NCBI RefSeq assembly: GCF_907164915.1 | Contig: NC_061864.1 | Coordinates: 19,566,484-19,630,483 of the forward strand | Length of the DNA: 64,000 nt | Origin: Impatiens glandulifera | Taxonomy: Eukaryota > Streptophyta > Magnoliopsida > Ericales > Balsaminaceae | Direction of reading: 5' to 3' | Translations under genes and position numbers: made by a program | In this document: piece by piece, positions 22,690 to 33,600 of the stretch | How the letters are laid out: every line of letters begins with the position of its first letter | Position numbering within the stretch: the stretch's first letter is position 1 | Notes under the pieces: model-generated | The model's database searches: none | Told to the model about the DNA's origin: nothing | Seen by the model: the letters and a program-made list of their open reading frames with translations, nothing else

Positions 22690-25600
22690 TTTATAGTACA
22701 CGAGAGCACGCTTCACACAAGAGTGCTTCACTTGAGATCATACAACATCATGTGAAGCGCTTCATACGAGATCTGTTGTATAATCTTTTTTTTTATTTCA
22801 TAATTAATTGTTTTTCAAAAATAATATAATTATTATTTTTTTAAAATAATAATATTAATTTTTATTTTTTATTTAACAATTAGAACATTATCTTCATTTT
22901 ATTTTCATGGTTGCTACCTTCGCTTCACATGAATCTTTATTTTATTTTAATGTTCAACAACATTCTTTTTTCATGATCTAGAAATGAGTGTGAATCTACG
23001 AGTTGTCGTTTTGTCAATTAAATTTTGATCAAAACGGTCAGATTTCAGAAAAATTATACCATATATGGGTAGGGAATTTGAGAAAGAAGAAAATGTCAAT
23101 TAATTATATTTAACATACACTAAAAAAATTGAATTTGGTATAAATCACAATTCAAACACAATGATAAATCATGTTCAATACTAGATAGAGTTTTTTTTTG
23201 TTATAGTGCACATGATCAAAGGGGAAAAACCAAAATAATGTTTATGCCAAATGTAGTCGTTCTGAAATAAGGTTTGATTGTGAGGCTAAAATGAAGATTA
23301 AAAGGGAAGAAAGTGAAATGTTTAAAATAGTGGACTTTCTTAATGACCATAATCATCTTCTTGCAAGTCCAATGAAATCTCACATTTATAGATTCCATAT
23401 AAATATATTTGCATCTGCAAGTTTACAAATTGAGATGACATCTAATGTGGAAATCCCTCCAAATGCATCACATGCTCTTATGGTAAAACAAGTAGGTGAG
23501 AATGACAATTTAGGTTTTATTTATGAAGATTACAAAAACTATCTGCGATCCAAAAGAACAAGAGATTGTGTGTGGGGATACAGAGGTGTGTTAGAATATT
23601 TACAGAAAATGCAATTTGATGATCCCAATTTTTACTATGCTATTCAACTTGATGTCAACGATTTAATAACCAATATTTTTTGGGTTGATGCTAAAATGCG
23701 AGTTGACTATTGATTATTTGGAAATGTAGTTTTCTTTGACATGACCTATAGGAAAAACAATGAAGGTCGTACAAACAATCTATATTTTTTGTGCCGCTTT
23801 ATTATATGATGAAACTACTTTAACTTTTGAATGGTTGTTTGAGATATTTACTACAACTATGTTTAAAAAAAAATCGACAACTATTTTACCGATCAAGATG
23901 CGGCAATGACAAAGGTCTTAACATCAAAATGGCCTCAAACAAATAATCGTTTTTGTATTTGGCACATTTATGAAAATGCATCCATACATTTAAACGGAGT
24001 CTTCCATGAGTTTAAAGAGTTTTCCACGGATTTTTCTTCATGTATATATATGATTTTGATAAAAAAAAAAGAATATTTTCTTGAAGCATGGAATCTAATG
24101 TTGACAAAATATGCACTTCAAAACAATGATTGATTGAAGCGTTATGTTTTGCATAAAGAATAAGTGAGTTTTAACATATGGACGATATATGTTTCGTGCA
24201 GATATGACTACAACCCAAAAAAGTGAGAGCATGAACAATGTTTTAAAAATGTATGTCTCCTATAAACACAAGTTCTTAGAAATTTTCAATCACTTCCAAG
24301 GCTTCTTAATGATCGTAGATATGAAGAGTTAAAAACTGATTTTAAATTAACTACTAGGGTGCTATGTTTGTCCTACCCAATTGAGGTCTTAAATGATGCA
24401 AGTAATATTTACACTCCTGAGGCATTCAAATATTTTGAACGGCAATGGTTCATGTTTCACGATAATGGTGTAAAATGATTTTAGAATGTTGATACACAAA
24501 CAAAATATAAAAATAGTCCTCGCAAAAAGAGATATCATCATATAGTTACAGTCGATAAAAATTGTGATAAAATTGAGTATAACTGTCGAAAATTTGATTT
24601 TGGTGGGATTTATGTTTTCGTATTTTGAAAATATTCACGATGAGAAATATCATGAAGATTCTTGGTGAGTTAATATTAATAAGGTGGACTCGAACAATAA
24701 AAAATGGATATTTTGGAGTTACAAATTCGATGATGAACATGGACATTAATACTTTGGATCCAAAAGTACTTCAAAATATGTGATACAAATAATTGTGTGC
24801 CTTGTCTATGTATTTGATTATGAAGTCAACAGAAAGAGATGACACTTATAAGGATGTTAAAAAAAATTATGTTGAACCAATGTAAAATAGTGAATGATAA
24901 GTTACAACAAACAATTGTGAGTCCAACACCAGTTCAATTTTATTCCGATGATGGTACCTCTATGAGAGTCAAATGAATTAAAACGAAGAAGAAAACGTAC
25001 TCTAGTAAAAGATTGAAAGGTGGTTTAGAGAAGAATTAAGGAAAAGAAAAGAAACAAGAAAAATAAGTCAAGCAATAATAATTATGATATTTCACTATTT
25101 CATCCAATCAACAATATGTACTAATATGTTTTTAATTGTTTTACTGTTTTAGCCTTTATTTTAATGTCAACAACTGTTACAGTATCAACTCCGTAACATT
25201 GTAATGAAAGTTTAAATATTATTGTTGACACTCCATTATTGTACTTTTATCATCTCAACTTCATCTAGTAGGTCGACTACGATGCACACCTTCACTTCAC
25301 AGGACTACTTTAAACTTGAAGCCTTATCTCTCATCGAACCACATCGAACTAGAAACATCAATTACTCCTCAATTTTATTTATTTTATTTCAAGCTAACTT
25401 AATTCAATATATTTATATCTCTCATGTAATACTTTATACATAAAATTATTAATTTTATTTATATTAGCTAAAAAGTAGTATAATAGTTCAATGTTTATTG
25501 GCGAGTATAATATAATACAACAACATGTGAAGTACCCTTCACATGATAGCGTAAAGCAGCGACATGAGAGCGTCCTTCACTTAATATCGTAAATCAGCGA

Positions 25601-25690
25601 TATGTGAAACACACTTCATTTGAGAGCGCATTTCACAACAACGACAGACATATGAAGCGCGCTACACAACAATAATAACATAATATTTTG
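22690..25690 (+). mobile_element. Mutator/FAR1-type element relic with cttcac/gtgaag ends
   Basis: A FAR1-like transposase relic (23225 to about 24480) is flanked on both sides by regions built from gtgaagcgcttc-like words. On the left, about 22697-22775: gcacgcttcacac, gtgcttcac, acaacatcatgtgaagcgc. On the right, about 25520-25665: acaacatgtgaag, cccttcacatg, cgtccttcact, gaagcgcgc. These look like terminal or subterminal repeats of one transposon of about 3 kb. Exact ends and a 9-bp duplication could not be fixed by eye. Confidence 0.5.
23225..24480 (+). pseudogene. FAR1/FHY3-like MULE transposase pseudogene
   Basis: The open pieces 23291-23713 and 23906-24133 and the frames between them match the FAR1/FRS family. 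The end of the FAR1 zinc domain appears as KIKREE…FLNDHNHLLASP. A linker follows, then FDDPNFYYAIQLDVNDLITN and FWVDAKMRVDY, which lead into the MULE transposase core (FGNVVFFDMTYR, first catalytic Asp). TDQDAAMTKVL and FCIWHIYENA come next (second part of the core, with the conserved WH), and later TTTQKSESMNN. A stop follows MRVDY (at 23711-23713), and several frameshifts occur after 23750. The C-terminal SWIM zinc finger is not recognisable. FAR1 proteins are domesticated relatives of such transposases. The flanking repeats favour a transposon relic rather than a host FRS gene. Confidence 0.75.
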
Positions 25691-25955
25691 TATAAAAAAT
25701 ATACAATTATTATAATTAATAATTTTAAAATAATAATACATAAATATGATAAAATAAAATTTTATTTTTTTATTTTATAAGGCTTAATTTCATTATAATT
25801 CAACCACTTATTCTTTTTATTTAGCAATAATAATATAATATTTTATATAAAAATATAAAATTACTATATTTAATAATTTTAAATTAATAATAATATTTAA
25901 GCTTCATTTTTTTTACTTTATAAGACTTAATTTCGTTATAATTCAACAATTTTTA
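25667..25955 (+). repeat. ~158-bp A+T-rich tandem duplication
   Basis: caataataacataatatttt (25667) and caataataatataatatttt (25825) begin two units that both end in ttataaggcttaatttcatt / ttataagacttaatttcgtt and ataattcaac. Confidence 0.7.
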
Positions 25956-26403
25956 ATTATAAAATTCAGTAAAATAAATGATAAAAAAGTAGATATAAAA
26001 TATAACACATGGTGGATTATACAAATAATTAAAACACTTCAAAACCAAACAACCAAACCATCTTAATCTTAAGGTCTAATAGAATAAAAAAAAGTGTGTA
26101 AGAAAACCGCCTAATAACAACCCTAATAACAACCGCAAAATAATTATTCTTTCCCTTTTTTATGCCAAAATGAGATAATAAAAAAACTAAACCAGATAAC
26201 AAATAATAAAATCAAGCACACAAAGACACATCAATTTTAGCTTGACAAATTTAACAAGAATAAAAAGCTACGAGACCAACAAGATTTTATAGTGAGTTCC
26301 ACTAAAGTTTTTTATAACATTATGGAGGTTTATTAATACAAAGTCTTTACCATTAATCATTATTACATAAGCAAAAACAATAATAAAAAAGATCTCACCG
26401 AAG
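25956..26403. other. Spacer, no gene seen
   Basis: A+T-rich sequence with no recognisable domain, ending at the outer edge of the copia LTR at 26404. Confidence 0.4.
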
Positions 26404-26617
26404 TGGAATACTCAAACAAGTATTTAAGAGAAGTTCAAACAAAAATCTAAATTATAGAGAACACTACGAGGATTCACCACTTGTGACTCAATCCAAAATA
26501 GATACTGCTGCCCGATCATCTCGTAAAAAAAATAATATCTAACAATTTACTTTTGTTTATATTATCTCTCAAACCTTCTCTTTCTTCTATTGCAACCTTA
26601 TTATTGTTTATTATATA
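26404..26617 (-). repeat. copia 3' LTR, distal part
   Basis: Aligns with 36707-36930: ggaatactcaaacaagtatt vs gaaatactcaaataagtatc, then agagaagttcaaacaaa, tagagaac and gaggattcaacc-type motifs, and gcaaccttattattg. It ends in CA on the minus strand at 26404. The remainder continues after the mariner-like element at 28526. Confidence 0.75.
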
Positions 26618-26854
26618 CTCCCTCCGTCTCACTCAAAGCTACTCAACTCACTCCAATTTTAGTCCCGTTACAAGCTACTCACTCAATCATTACCTTTCAC
26701 TTTATTCTACTTTTCTTACACATTTTTAACTTTCCAATCATTACTAACTTTACACTTCAAAATTTTAAACTTTAACACAATATTAAGAAAATTAACAAAT
26801 TAATTAACAAAATTACCAAATTAATTAACAAAATTAACAAATTAATTAAAAAAA

Positions 26855-26990
26855 ACCAACCCAAAACAAACCCAATAAAAACCCAACCCAAAACTAAACC
26901 CAAAACACTAACCAAACCCAAACCTAATTAACTAAACCCAACCCAAAACTTTACAAACCCAAAATCCAAACATAAAAAAAAAACAAACAA
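26855..26990 (+). repeat. A/C-only low-complexity tract
   Basis: A run made almost only of A and C with aacccaa/aaaccc words inside the mariner-like element. It is not the CCCTAAA telomere repeat. Confidence 0.6.
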
Positions 26991-27121
26991 AATGTGAAAA
27001 AAATCCCTAACGTTTTAACCTAATCTCGAACATTCCTAAACTATCTTCATTCATCAGCCTCCAAAACAATACTCCGTCTCTCTCTCTCTCTCAAACTCGC
27101 CCCCTTTACTGTTTCTCTAAA

Positions 27122-27444
27122 ATGGCGACCGATCCGCCATCTCCTCCACCTAAATCATACACCAAAACAACGTCGTTGCTTCCTCCACCACTCGATCTGT
27201 GTGTCAGTGGTGAATTGGACGGAAAAAAGTCCAAATAGGCGACGGAAAACTTATCCAGTCACCACCACTTGACGAAGACGAGGATTAATCCATGAACATT
27301 GGAAATCCCAAAAGGAGGAGGCTTTCGAGGAACTACGTGAGGAAGCGTAAGCCATTAGAAACTCAGAAAGAGAAAGAACAGTGGCAAGCACGCCTAGAAT
27401 CTTTCCTCCAACGCAGTTGCCTTCCTAAATCGCCCGATCCACAG
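27122..27444 (+). pseudogene. Possible captured host-gene fragment in mariner-like element
   Basis: A G+C-richer island with a gene-like 5' end on the strand opposite the transposase. A CT-rich leader (tctctctctctctc, about 27078) is followed by an ATG at 27122 opening MATDPPSPPPKSYTKTTS, which has typical N-terminal plant-gene composition. After about 37 codons a frame change and then a TAA separate it from a continuing frame (DGKLIQSPPLDEDED, then from 27292 MNIGNPKRRRLSRNYVRKRK and EQWQARLESFLQRS). The last coding base is followed by a plausible donor cacag|gtatta at 27445. I do not recognise the family. It could instead be a second ORF of the element, but mariner elements normally carry one. 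Confidence 0.45.
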
Positions 27445-27655
27445 GTATTACGTCGTGTAAGTAATTTCATGTTGTGTTTTCATTTTTTATTCCTAGATCC
27501 GTGTTTATTATGAACTGTTAAACAAAGATAAACATGAATCCATATCTAAACTCCACTATTAAACATTCCTTAACATCACAGTGGTTTACATTATCAATAT
27601 ACATTCATCTTGTGCCAGTCTTTCAGTTCACATGGTTTGTTTGATTCATAATCAT

Positions 27656-28072
27656 TCAAGACCTAACCAACAAAATAAACCCTAACATATTTTCATTACT
27701 GTGTGTTCTGATCTGTTTTGCCTGTTTCCACCTCCAAAATGTTGATTTCCCAACACCTAGGGCTTGTGCAGCCCTTCTAATGGTTGATCTTCTTTTCAAC
27801 ATGATTGTTTTGAACAACTCAGGGTCAAACAGTTTGTGTTTTTTCCTTACTAAACATTGCTTTTGATTAGTGAGGTAAACTGGCAACCTCATCTCCATTT
27901 GTTCTTTAGCTTGAGTCCAAATTGTGGTGATGGTTCTTCTATGAACTCCAAATTGTGTTGCTGCCTTTGTAAGTGTACCCAAATTCAAAGAGCCTTCCTT
28001 GTAGTGGCTTAAAATAAACTGAACAATATTGTTCCTTACACAATCACTTAAATTTGGTTTTTTGTTTGTCAT
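27656..28072 (-). pseudogene. Mariner-like transposase, N-terminal part only
   Basis: The frame from the ATG at 28072-28070 (MTNKKPNLSD) to the stop at 27656 encodes 138 residues. It has two helix-turn-helix segments typical of plant mariner (Soymar/Osmar-type) transposases: AATQFGVHRRTITTIWTQAK (about residues 38-57), and KRRSTIRRAAQALGVGKSTF followed by WRWK, then IRTHSNE (about 97-130). The second corresponds to the RSTIRSLAxALGVSKSTLHR box of the family. The DDD catalytic domain is missing because the frame ends in unrelated residues. The upstream frame to 28168 is open but lacks family similarity. The remaining protein could bind TIR DNA but not cut it. Confidence 0.8.
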
Positions 28073-28525
28073 ATTTGTGCAGGAACTTGGAGTTAATGAT
28101 GAGAAATTGAATGCAAAGAAAGATAGTGAAGAGAATTGAATGCTGTAATATGTAATCTGAAACTCCAAAATGTGTTTTTACCTTTTGTAATGAATGCTGA
28201 ATGTAGGCATCTGTTTATATAAATGTAATTTAGGTGGGAAATTTCAATGATCTGTAATTTATGTATTGGAGGGAAATGTTTTGGACATTTGGAGGGAAAT
28301 GTTTTGGACATTTGGAGGGAAATTTGTAGTTTCAGATTAAAATGTTAATTAAAACTGATGTTAGTTGCTAAATTATGTACTGTAGCGAACTGTTTGCTCC
28401 ACTAGATGCCATCAAATCAATTTAAGTTTGTACTGCAGTGTTCATTTATTAGCTTATATATGTTCAGTTTTCTTAATTCTTGTTCCATTTGGGCACCTGA
28501 ATAGCTAAGAAAGGGACAGAGAGAG

Positions 28526-28612
28526 TATTATATATAATATAATATATTATTATTAATTCAAGTCCAATGGGTCAGATACCTAACACCCATCACATTAGTA
28601 TGGCCAACTTAA
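28526..28612 (-). repeat. copia 3' LTR, proximal part
   Basis: On the minus strand ttaagttggccatactaatg and gtatctgacccattgg follow a purine tract (gagggagag, about 28613-28622). This is the usual PPT-LTR junction. It is separated from the rest of the LTR by the mariner-like element. Confidence 0.6.
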
Positions 28613-28625
28613 CTCTCCCTCACAA

Positions 28626-29112
28626 GGCTGTCAAAATCGAAAGTTTACATAAAATTGTTAGACAGTTGTAAACTCGTAAAATCTAGAGTTTATATGAAAT
28701 CGTAAGAGTTTAGTTTGAAAAAAATAATAGTTATATATTTTAATTATTTATATATATAATTAAGTATTATATACTTGCAATTTAAAAAAATTATATATTT
28801 TAATATAAAATTAATTAAAAATTAATAATAAGTAAATAACATTATAAAAATTTATACTTACAAAATTATTTATATCAATTACTTAATTTAAATAAATAAT
28901 AACTTTATATTTTAATTTTTAAATATAATTTTTTTAAGTAAAATCTTATAGAATTGTAAAATCGAAATTATTTATAAACTCGTAAAGTCGTAAAAAATCT
29001 TATTATCGTAAATTTAAAATCGTAAAAGTTTACTTAAAATCAGACTTGTTAACCTAATGTAAAATCGTAAAATTGTAAGATTTTAAGAATCAATTCGAGA
29101 TTTTAACAGTCT
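28626..29112. mobile_element. Small A+T-rich TIR element with cgtaaa words
   Basis: The left end ggctgtcaaaatcgaaag and the minus-strand right end gactgttaaaatctcgaa form imperfect inverted ends. Subterminal copies of tcgtaaaa/ttttacg occur on both sides. It separates the copia stop codon region from the polypurine tract. No coding capacity and no clear duplication are seen. Confidence 0.5.
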
Positions 29113-29340
29113 TGCTCCATCTAGATCATTTGTTGGCTCTAACAAGCTTCTCATTCGACAAAAGTTTGGTCATCATATTAGATCCATTCTCACTGGCATG
29201 GACTTTATCTAAGTTCAATTGTTTCGTCTCAAGAACATCTCGAACATAGTGGTACATTACTTAAATTTTCTTGGATCTCGAGTGTAATGTGGAGAGATGA
29301 ATAACGCTTTAGCCATCATTGTACATGTATATTTTTATTA
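29113..29340 (-). pseudogene. copia RNase H C-terminus
   Basis: The minus strand reads the family pattern LHSRSKKI (with neighbouring stops), then YHYVRDVLETKQLNLDKVHA, and MMTKLLSNEKLVRANK followed by a stop. That is the normal end of a copia polyprotein. The frame upstream is broken by stops, and the PIF-like element begins next to it. Confidence 0.85.
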
Positions 29341-30405
29341 GGCTATGTTTGGTATGAGATATTAGACTGTAGATAAAGTATAACTTATCTACAGTAAATT
29401 ACAATAACTGTTTGGTTTATTAATTGTTATGTGTACAGTATTATTTTAAGTATTATTTATACCTTGAATATGGTATAACATAATACCTACACATACCTGT
29501 TACAAAATATATAAACATTTATAAATTTTTATAATCCTCTTTTACCCTTTAATTTTATAAAATTATTAAAATTTTAATTTATTTTATTATATTTTAAAAT
29601 ATAATAATAATAATAAACTATAACTAATATTTATTTATATTTATATGTGTTTAATTTTCTAATTTAAATAAAAATAATAATAAATGTGCAATTAAATAAA
29701 TTTTTTATTTCCTTAAAAAAAAATATATTTTAAGTATAATTAACAAATAATATTAATCAAAAATATAAATTTATTAAAATTTTAATTTCTTTATTATATT
29801 TTAAAATATAATAATAATAAAGTATAACTAAATATTATTATTATTATTAATTAATACAATTTATATCTATATAATTTATTTTTGAATCTAAATATAATTA
29901 TACATTCTAATTTCAAATATTATTCTATAAAATTGTTATTATTATTATTTTATAAAAAAAATTAATATTTTTTTTAAATATAAAAATATTTGTAATAATA
30001 CATAAATTTTGAAATTAATTATTAAATATTAATTAATATATAAATATATTTTATTTATATAATTATATAAGTTAAATTATATATAAATAATGTAAACCAT
30101 ATAATTATTTATTTTAAAAATATATTTATACAATAATTAAATATTTATTTTTTTATTAATTTCAAGTAATATAAAAATAATTATTAAAAATAATTTATAT
30201 AAAAGTAAAATAGTCTTTTACACTTCTTACTCATTTCTTATACTACCAACCAAACACAATATAATAAAATCTATATAATTTATCTCTTTTATATTCTCAA
30301 CCAAACACTATAACTTATATAATTTATACTTCTTAATACCTCCTACAATTTATACCCCTTTATAACTTATACCTATATAACTAGTACCACGTACCAAACG
30401 CTACA
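29341..30405. mobile_element. PIF/Harbinger-like non-autonomous element
   Basis: 1065 bp of very A+T-rich DNA with ends ggctatgtttggtatg and, on the minus strand, tgtagcgtttggtacg. It is flanked by TTA on both sides (29338-29340, 30406-30408). Removing it with one TTA restores the spacing of the copia RNase H reading (…LEELGIQ then KYMYNDGQSVIHL). Extra accaaacac motifs near the right end look like subterminal repeats. No transposase is encoded. Confidence 0.7.
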
Positions 30406-30653
30406 TTATTGTATACCCAATTCTTCTAAGAACATTCTCATCCACAATGCTTCCTTACAACCATTAGTGATATCCACAACTTCTCATTTTCTTGTCACGC
30501 GAGATCTTCATTCCAAGATTCTTCTTTGTTGACCTTAAGTCTTTCATTGCAAAAGACTTGCTCAACAATGCTTTATGTTTGTTAATCTTTGCAACATCGT
30601 GACCAATGATCAACATGTCGTCAACATACAATAATATATAATGATGAATCGTC
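30406..30653 (-). pseudogene. copia reverse transcriptase segment
   Basis: The minus strand gives DDSSLYIIVYVDDMLIIGHD (RT catalytic YVDD box), then KHKALLSKSFAMKDL and NLGMKISRDKK. A deletion jumps to the RNase H part CKEALWMRMFLEELGIQ. It continues the RT segment that ends at 34325 on the other side of the LINE. Confidence 0.85.
30640..30653. repeat. LINE copy A target-site duplication, left
   Basis: aatgatgaatcgtc, repeated at 34311-34324 directly after the LINE poly-A. Confidence 0.9.
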
Positions 30654-30654
30654 T

Positions 30655-33600
30655 ATTGATAGTAGCTGGGAAATCATTCACAACTCAAATGACAAAACGG
30701 GCAGAATCTGGGTTATTTGGGATAACAAAGTTGTTAAGGTGATGACTCTCTTTTCGAATGATCAAGCAATCCTGGTGGAGGTCAAAGACAGAATCACAAG
30801 AATCGTGTGTAATCTTGCTATTGTCTATGGTAGCAACTCAAGCACTAACAGAAGACTCCTCTGGAATTGTCTTAGAAACTGGATCGGTATTGATAAATCT
30901 TGGGCTGTCCTCGGTGATTACAATGTAACCAGAAACGAATCTGATCGTAGCCCAGAATCTGAAATTACTCGGGATATGATTGACTTTAATGACTGCATCA
31001 GAGATATGGGTTGTATCGAGCCTACCAATTCTGGGAACTTCTTCACTTGGTCTTCTACGAGAGGGAATGAGCAAATTAGAAAAAGTAGAATTGACAGATG
31101 TCTGGTAAATGAGAGCTGGATTAACCAATTTCCGAGAAGTCAACTTCATGTTTTGAATCCGGGTATATCTGATCACTGCCCGATTAAATTGTTCTGGGAA
31201 AAGGAAGAAAGGTTCAAAAGGCCCTTTAAATTTTTCAATTTCTGGATGGATGATGATAAATTCAAGGGTATTCTCAAAAGCGTATGGTCAACAGATGTCA
31301 GAGGTTCCAACATGTACAGGGTTTCTGAGAAGCTTAAGCTCCTGAAGAATCATCTCCAAAGCTTTGACAAGAAGAAGTTCAGCAATATCTCCAATAGAGT
31401 TCTGGCTGCTAGAGAAGAACTGGAAGAGGTTCAGAAAAAGTTATTAAGGGATGATAGTGATGAACAACTCAATGAAACAGAAAGATATGCGCTTGAAAAC
31501 TTCAGGAAACTAAGTCTGCTTGAAGAGAATTTTGTTAGACAGAAATCAAGACAGAGCTGGCTTTCGTTGGGTGACAAAAACACAGCTTTCTTCTACAGAA
31601 AATGCAAGGCTAGAAACATGAGAAACAATGTGTACAGGCTGAAGAATGATGATGGTGAATATGTTCAGGGTCAAAAGGGTGTCCAAGATCTGGCTATTGA
31701 TTTCTATAAACAACTTATGGGTACAAGAAAGCAGCATCAAAGTCACCTGAATACCTTGTATCAAATTATTGATAGGAAAATCTCTGCAGAAGATAGTCGC
31801 GAGTTGATAAGGGTGGTCACGAAGGTTGAGGTTAAAGAAGCTCTGTTTAGTATTGATGGGAATAAAAGCCCGGGTCCTGATGGGTTTAATGCACAGTTCT
31901 TCAAAGATAATTGGTCGATTGTGGGTAAAGATGTTACTGATGGGGTTCTAGAGTTTTTCAAAAATAGGAAGATGTTAAAGCAATGGAATACATCGGTCCT
32001 AATCTTGATCCCCAAAACTGCAGTACCTGAGAAAATACAAGATTTCAGACCAATTTCCTGTTGCAATGTGATTTATAAAATAATTTCAAAAATCATTTCT
32101 AAACGTTTTAAAAATGTAATAGGAAAAATAATAAATCTTAATCAATCTGCATTCATCCCCGGTAGGACAATCTCTCATAATATTCTTCTCATGCAGAGCC
32201 TATTAAAAGGCTACGGGAAAAAGAAAATATCCCCGAGAGTGGCTTTTAAAATAGATATCAAGAAAGCTTTCGACTCTGTTAAATGGGAAGCCATTCGAGA
32301 CTTTCTGGTTGTTTCTGCTTTTCCTATGATTTTTATCGATTGGATTATGCAATGCGTTTCATCATCCTACTTTGTTGTTAGCGTCAATGGAGTCCACAGA
32401 GGCTATTTCAAGGGTGAAAACGGGGTAAGGCAAGGGGACCCCCTCTCTTCTTACCTTTTCGTAGCTATCATGACGATCTTTGAGAGCATCTTCGCGATGT
32501 TCCGAAAGAATCGTCCATACATCTTTCACCCATTCTGTGAGGTAGAGGAGGTAACACATTTATGCTTTGCTGACGATTTGTTCATTCTAGCGCACGCAGA
32601 CGTTGATTCCATTAAAACTATTAGGGCTGCACTAACGTTCTTTTCTGAGGTAACAGGTTTAACTATTAATGAAAGCAAAAGTGTGGCATTTTATGGAGGC
32701 GTGAAGGACGAAACAAAGCAGGACATCTTCAACATCATGGGCATCAAGGAAGGCAGCTTTCCCATAAGGTACTTAGGAATTCCGTTAACTGCGAAGCAGA
32801 TCGAGATCTCACACTGCAAGCCGCTGATTGAAAAGGTAAAAAACACGATATCTGGTTGGGCAGCAAAAAAACTTTCTTATGCAGGGAGGATCGAACTTAT
32901 CAAAACCGTGGTTATGGGCATAGTTGGCTATTGGGCGCAGCAAATGGTCATTCCGAAGAAGGTAATGAAGGAACTCGACACGCTGATGAGAAACTTTATC
33001 TGGGGTAGTAGTGGAAGAGGAGGAAAGAAAGTCAAATGGACCGCTCTCTGCAAACCGAAGGACGAGGGAGGCATCGACTTGAAGAACTGTATTGAGTGGA
33101 ACAAGGCTCTAACCTTCAAGCATCTGTGGGCTTTGGAGCGCAATCAGGAGTCACTATGGATCAAATGGGTGCATACGAGGTTTATGAAACACGAAACCAG
33201 CATCTGGACCTGCAAAATTCACGAAGGTATGAGCTGGTCTCTAAAAAAGATTCTTAAACTAAGAAGCGATATTGCAGATCTTTATGACATCCGACTAGGG
33301 GACGGGAAAGGCACTCTATTTTGGCATGACCCTTGGTTTGAAAACCAGCCTATCATCGACAAGGAGGAGTTTCAAAATACTCGTATCAGAAGGGACTGCG
33401 CAAAAGCGAAAATCAGAGACATCAAAGACGGGAATTGGAACTTGCTCTTGAGAAGAATTCCAGAAGGAAAAAGGATACTTGATCATATAAGTAACATACA
33501 ACTACACGACAGACCGGATATTCATGAATGGAAAGCTGAGGACAATGGGAAGCTGGTATTGAAGAAAATATGGGAGGTAATCCGGGAAAAAGCGCAGAAA

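Larger units (their letters stand above)
26618..28525 (-). mobile_element. Mariner-like element (Stowaway-type ends), 1.9 kb
   Basis: It begins ctccctccgtctcactcaaa and ends, read on the minus strand, ctctctctgtccctttctta. Both ends then share agctact/agctatt. It is flanked by TA on each side (26616-26617 and 28526-28527). CTCCCTCCGT ends with TA duplication define Stowaway/plant mariner-like elements. The element carries the 5' part of a mariner transposase on the minus strand (28072-27656) and, in place of the catalytic region, unrelated sequence including a plus-strand gene-like fragment (27122-27444). It lies inside the copia 3' LTR. Confidence 0.85.

Noticed and set aside
26855..26990. 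aaaccc/aacccaa run as an interstitial telomere repeat
   Set aside because: The words are irregular and are not CCCTAAA units. It is an A/C low-complexity tract inside a transposon.
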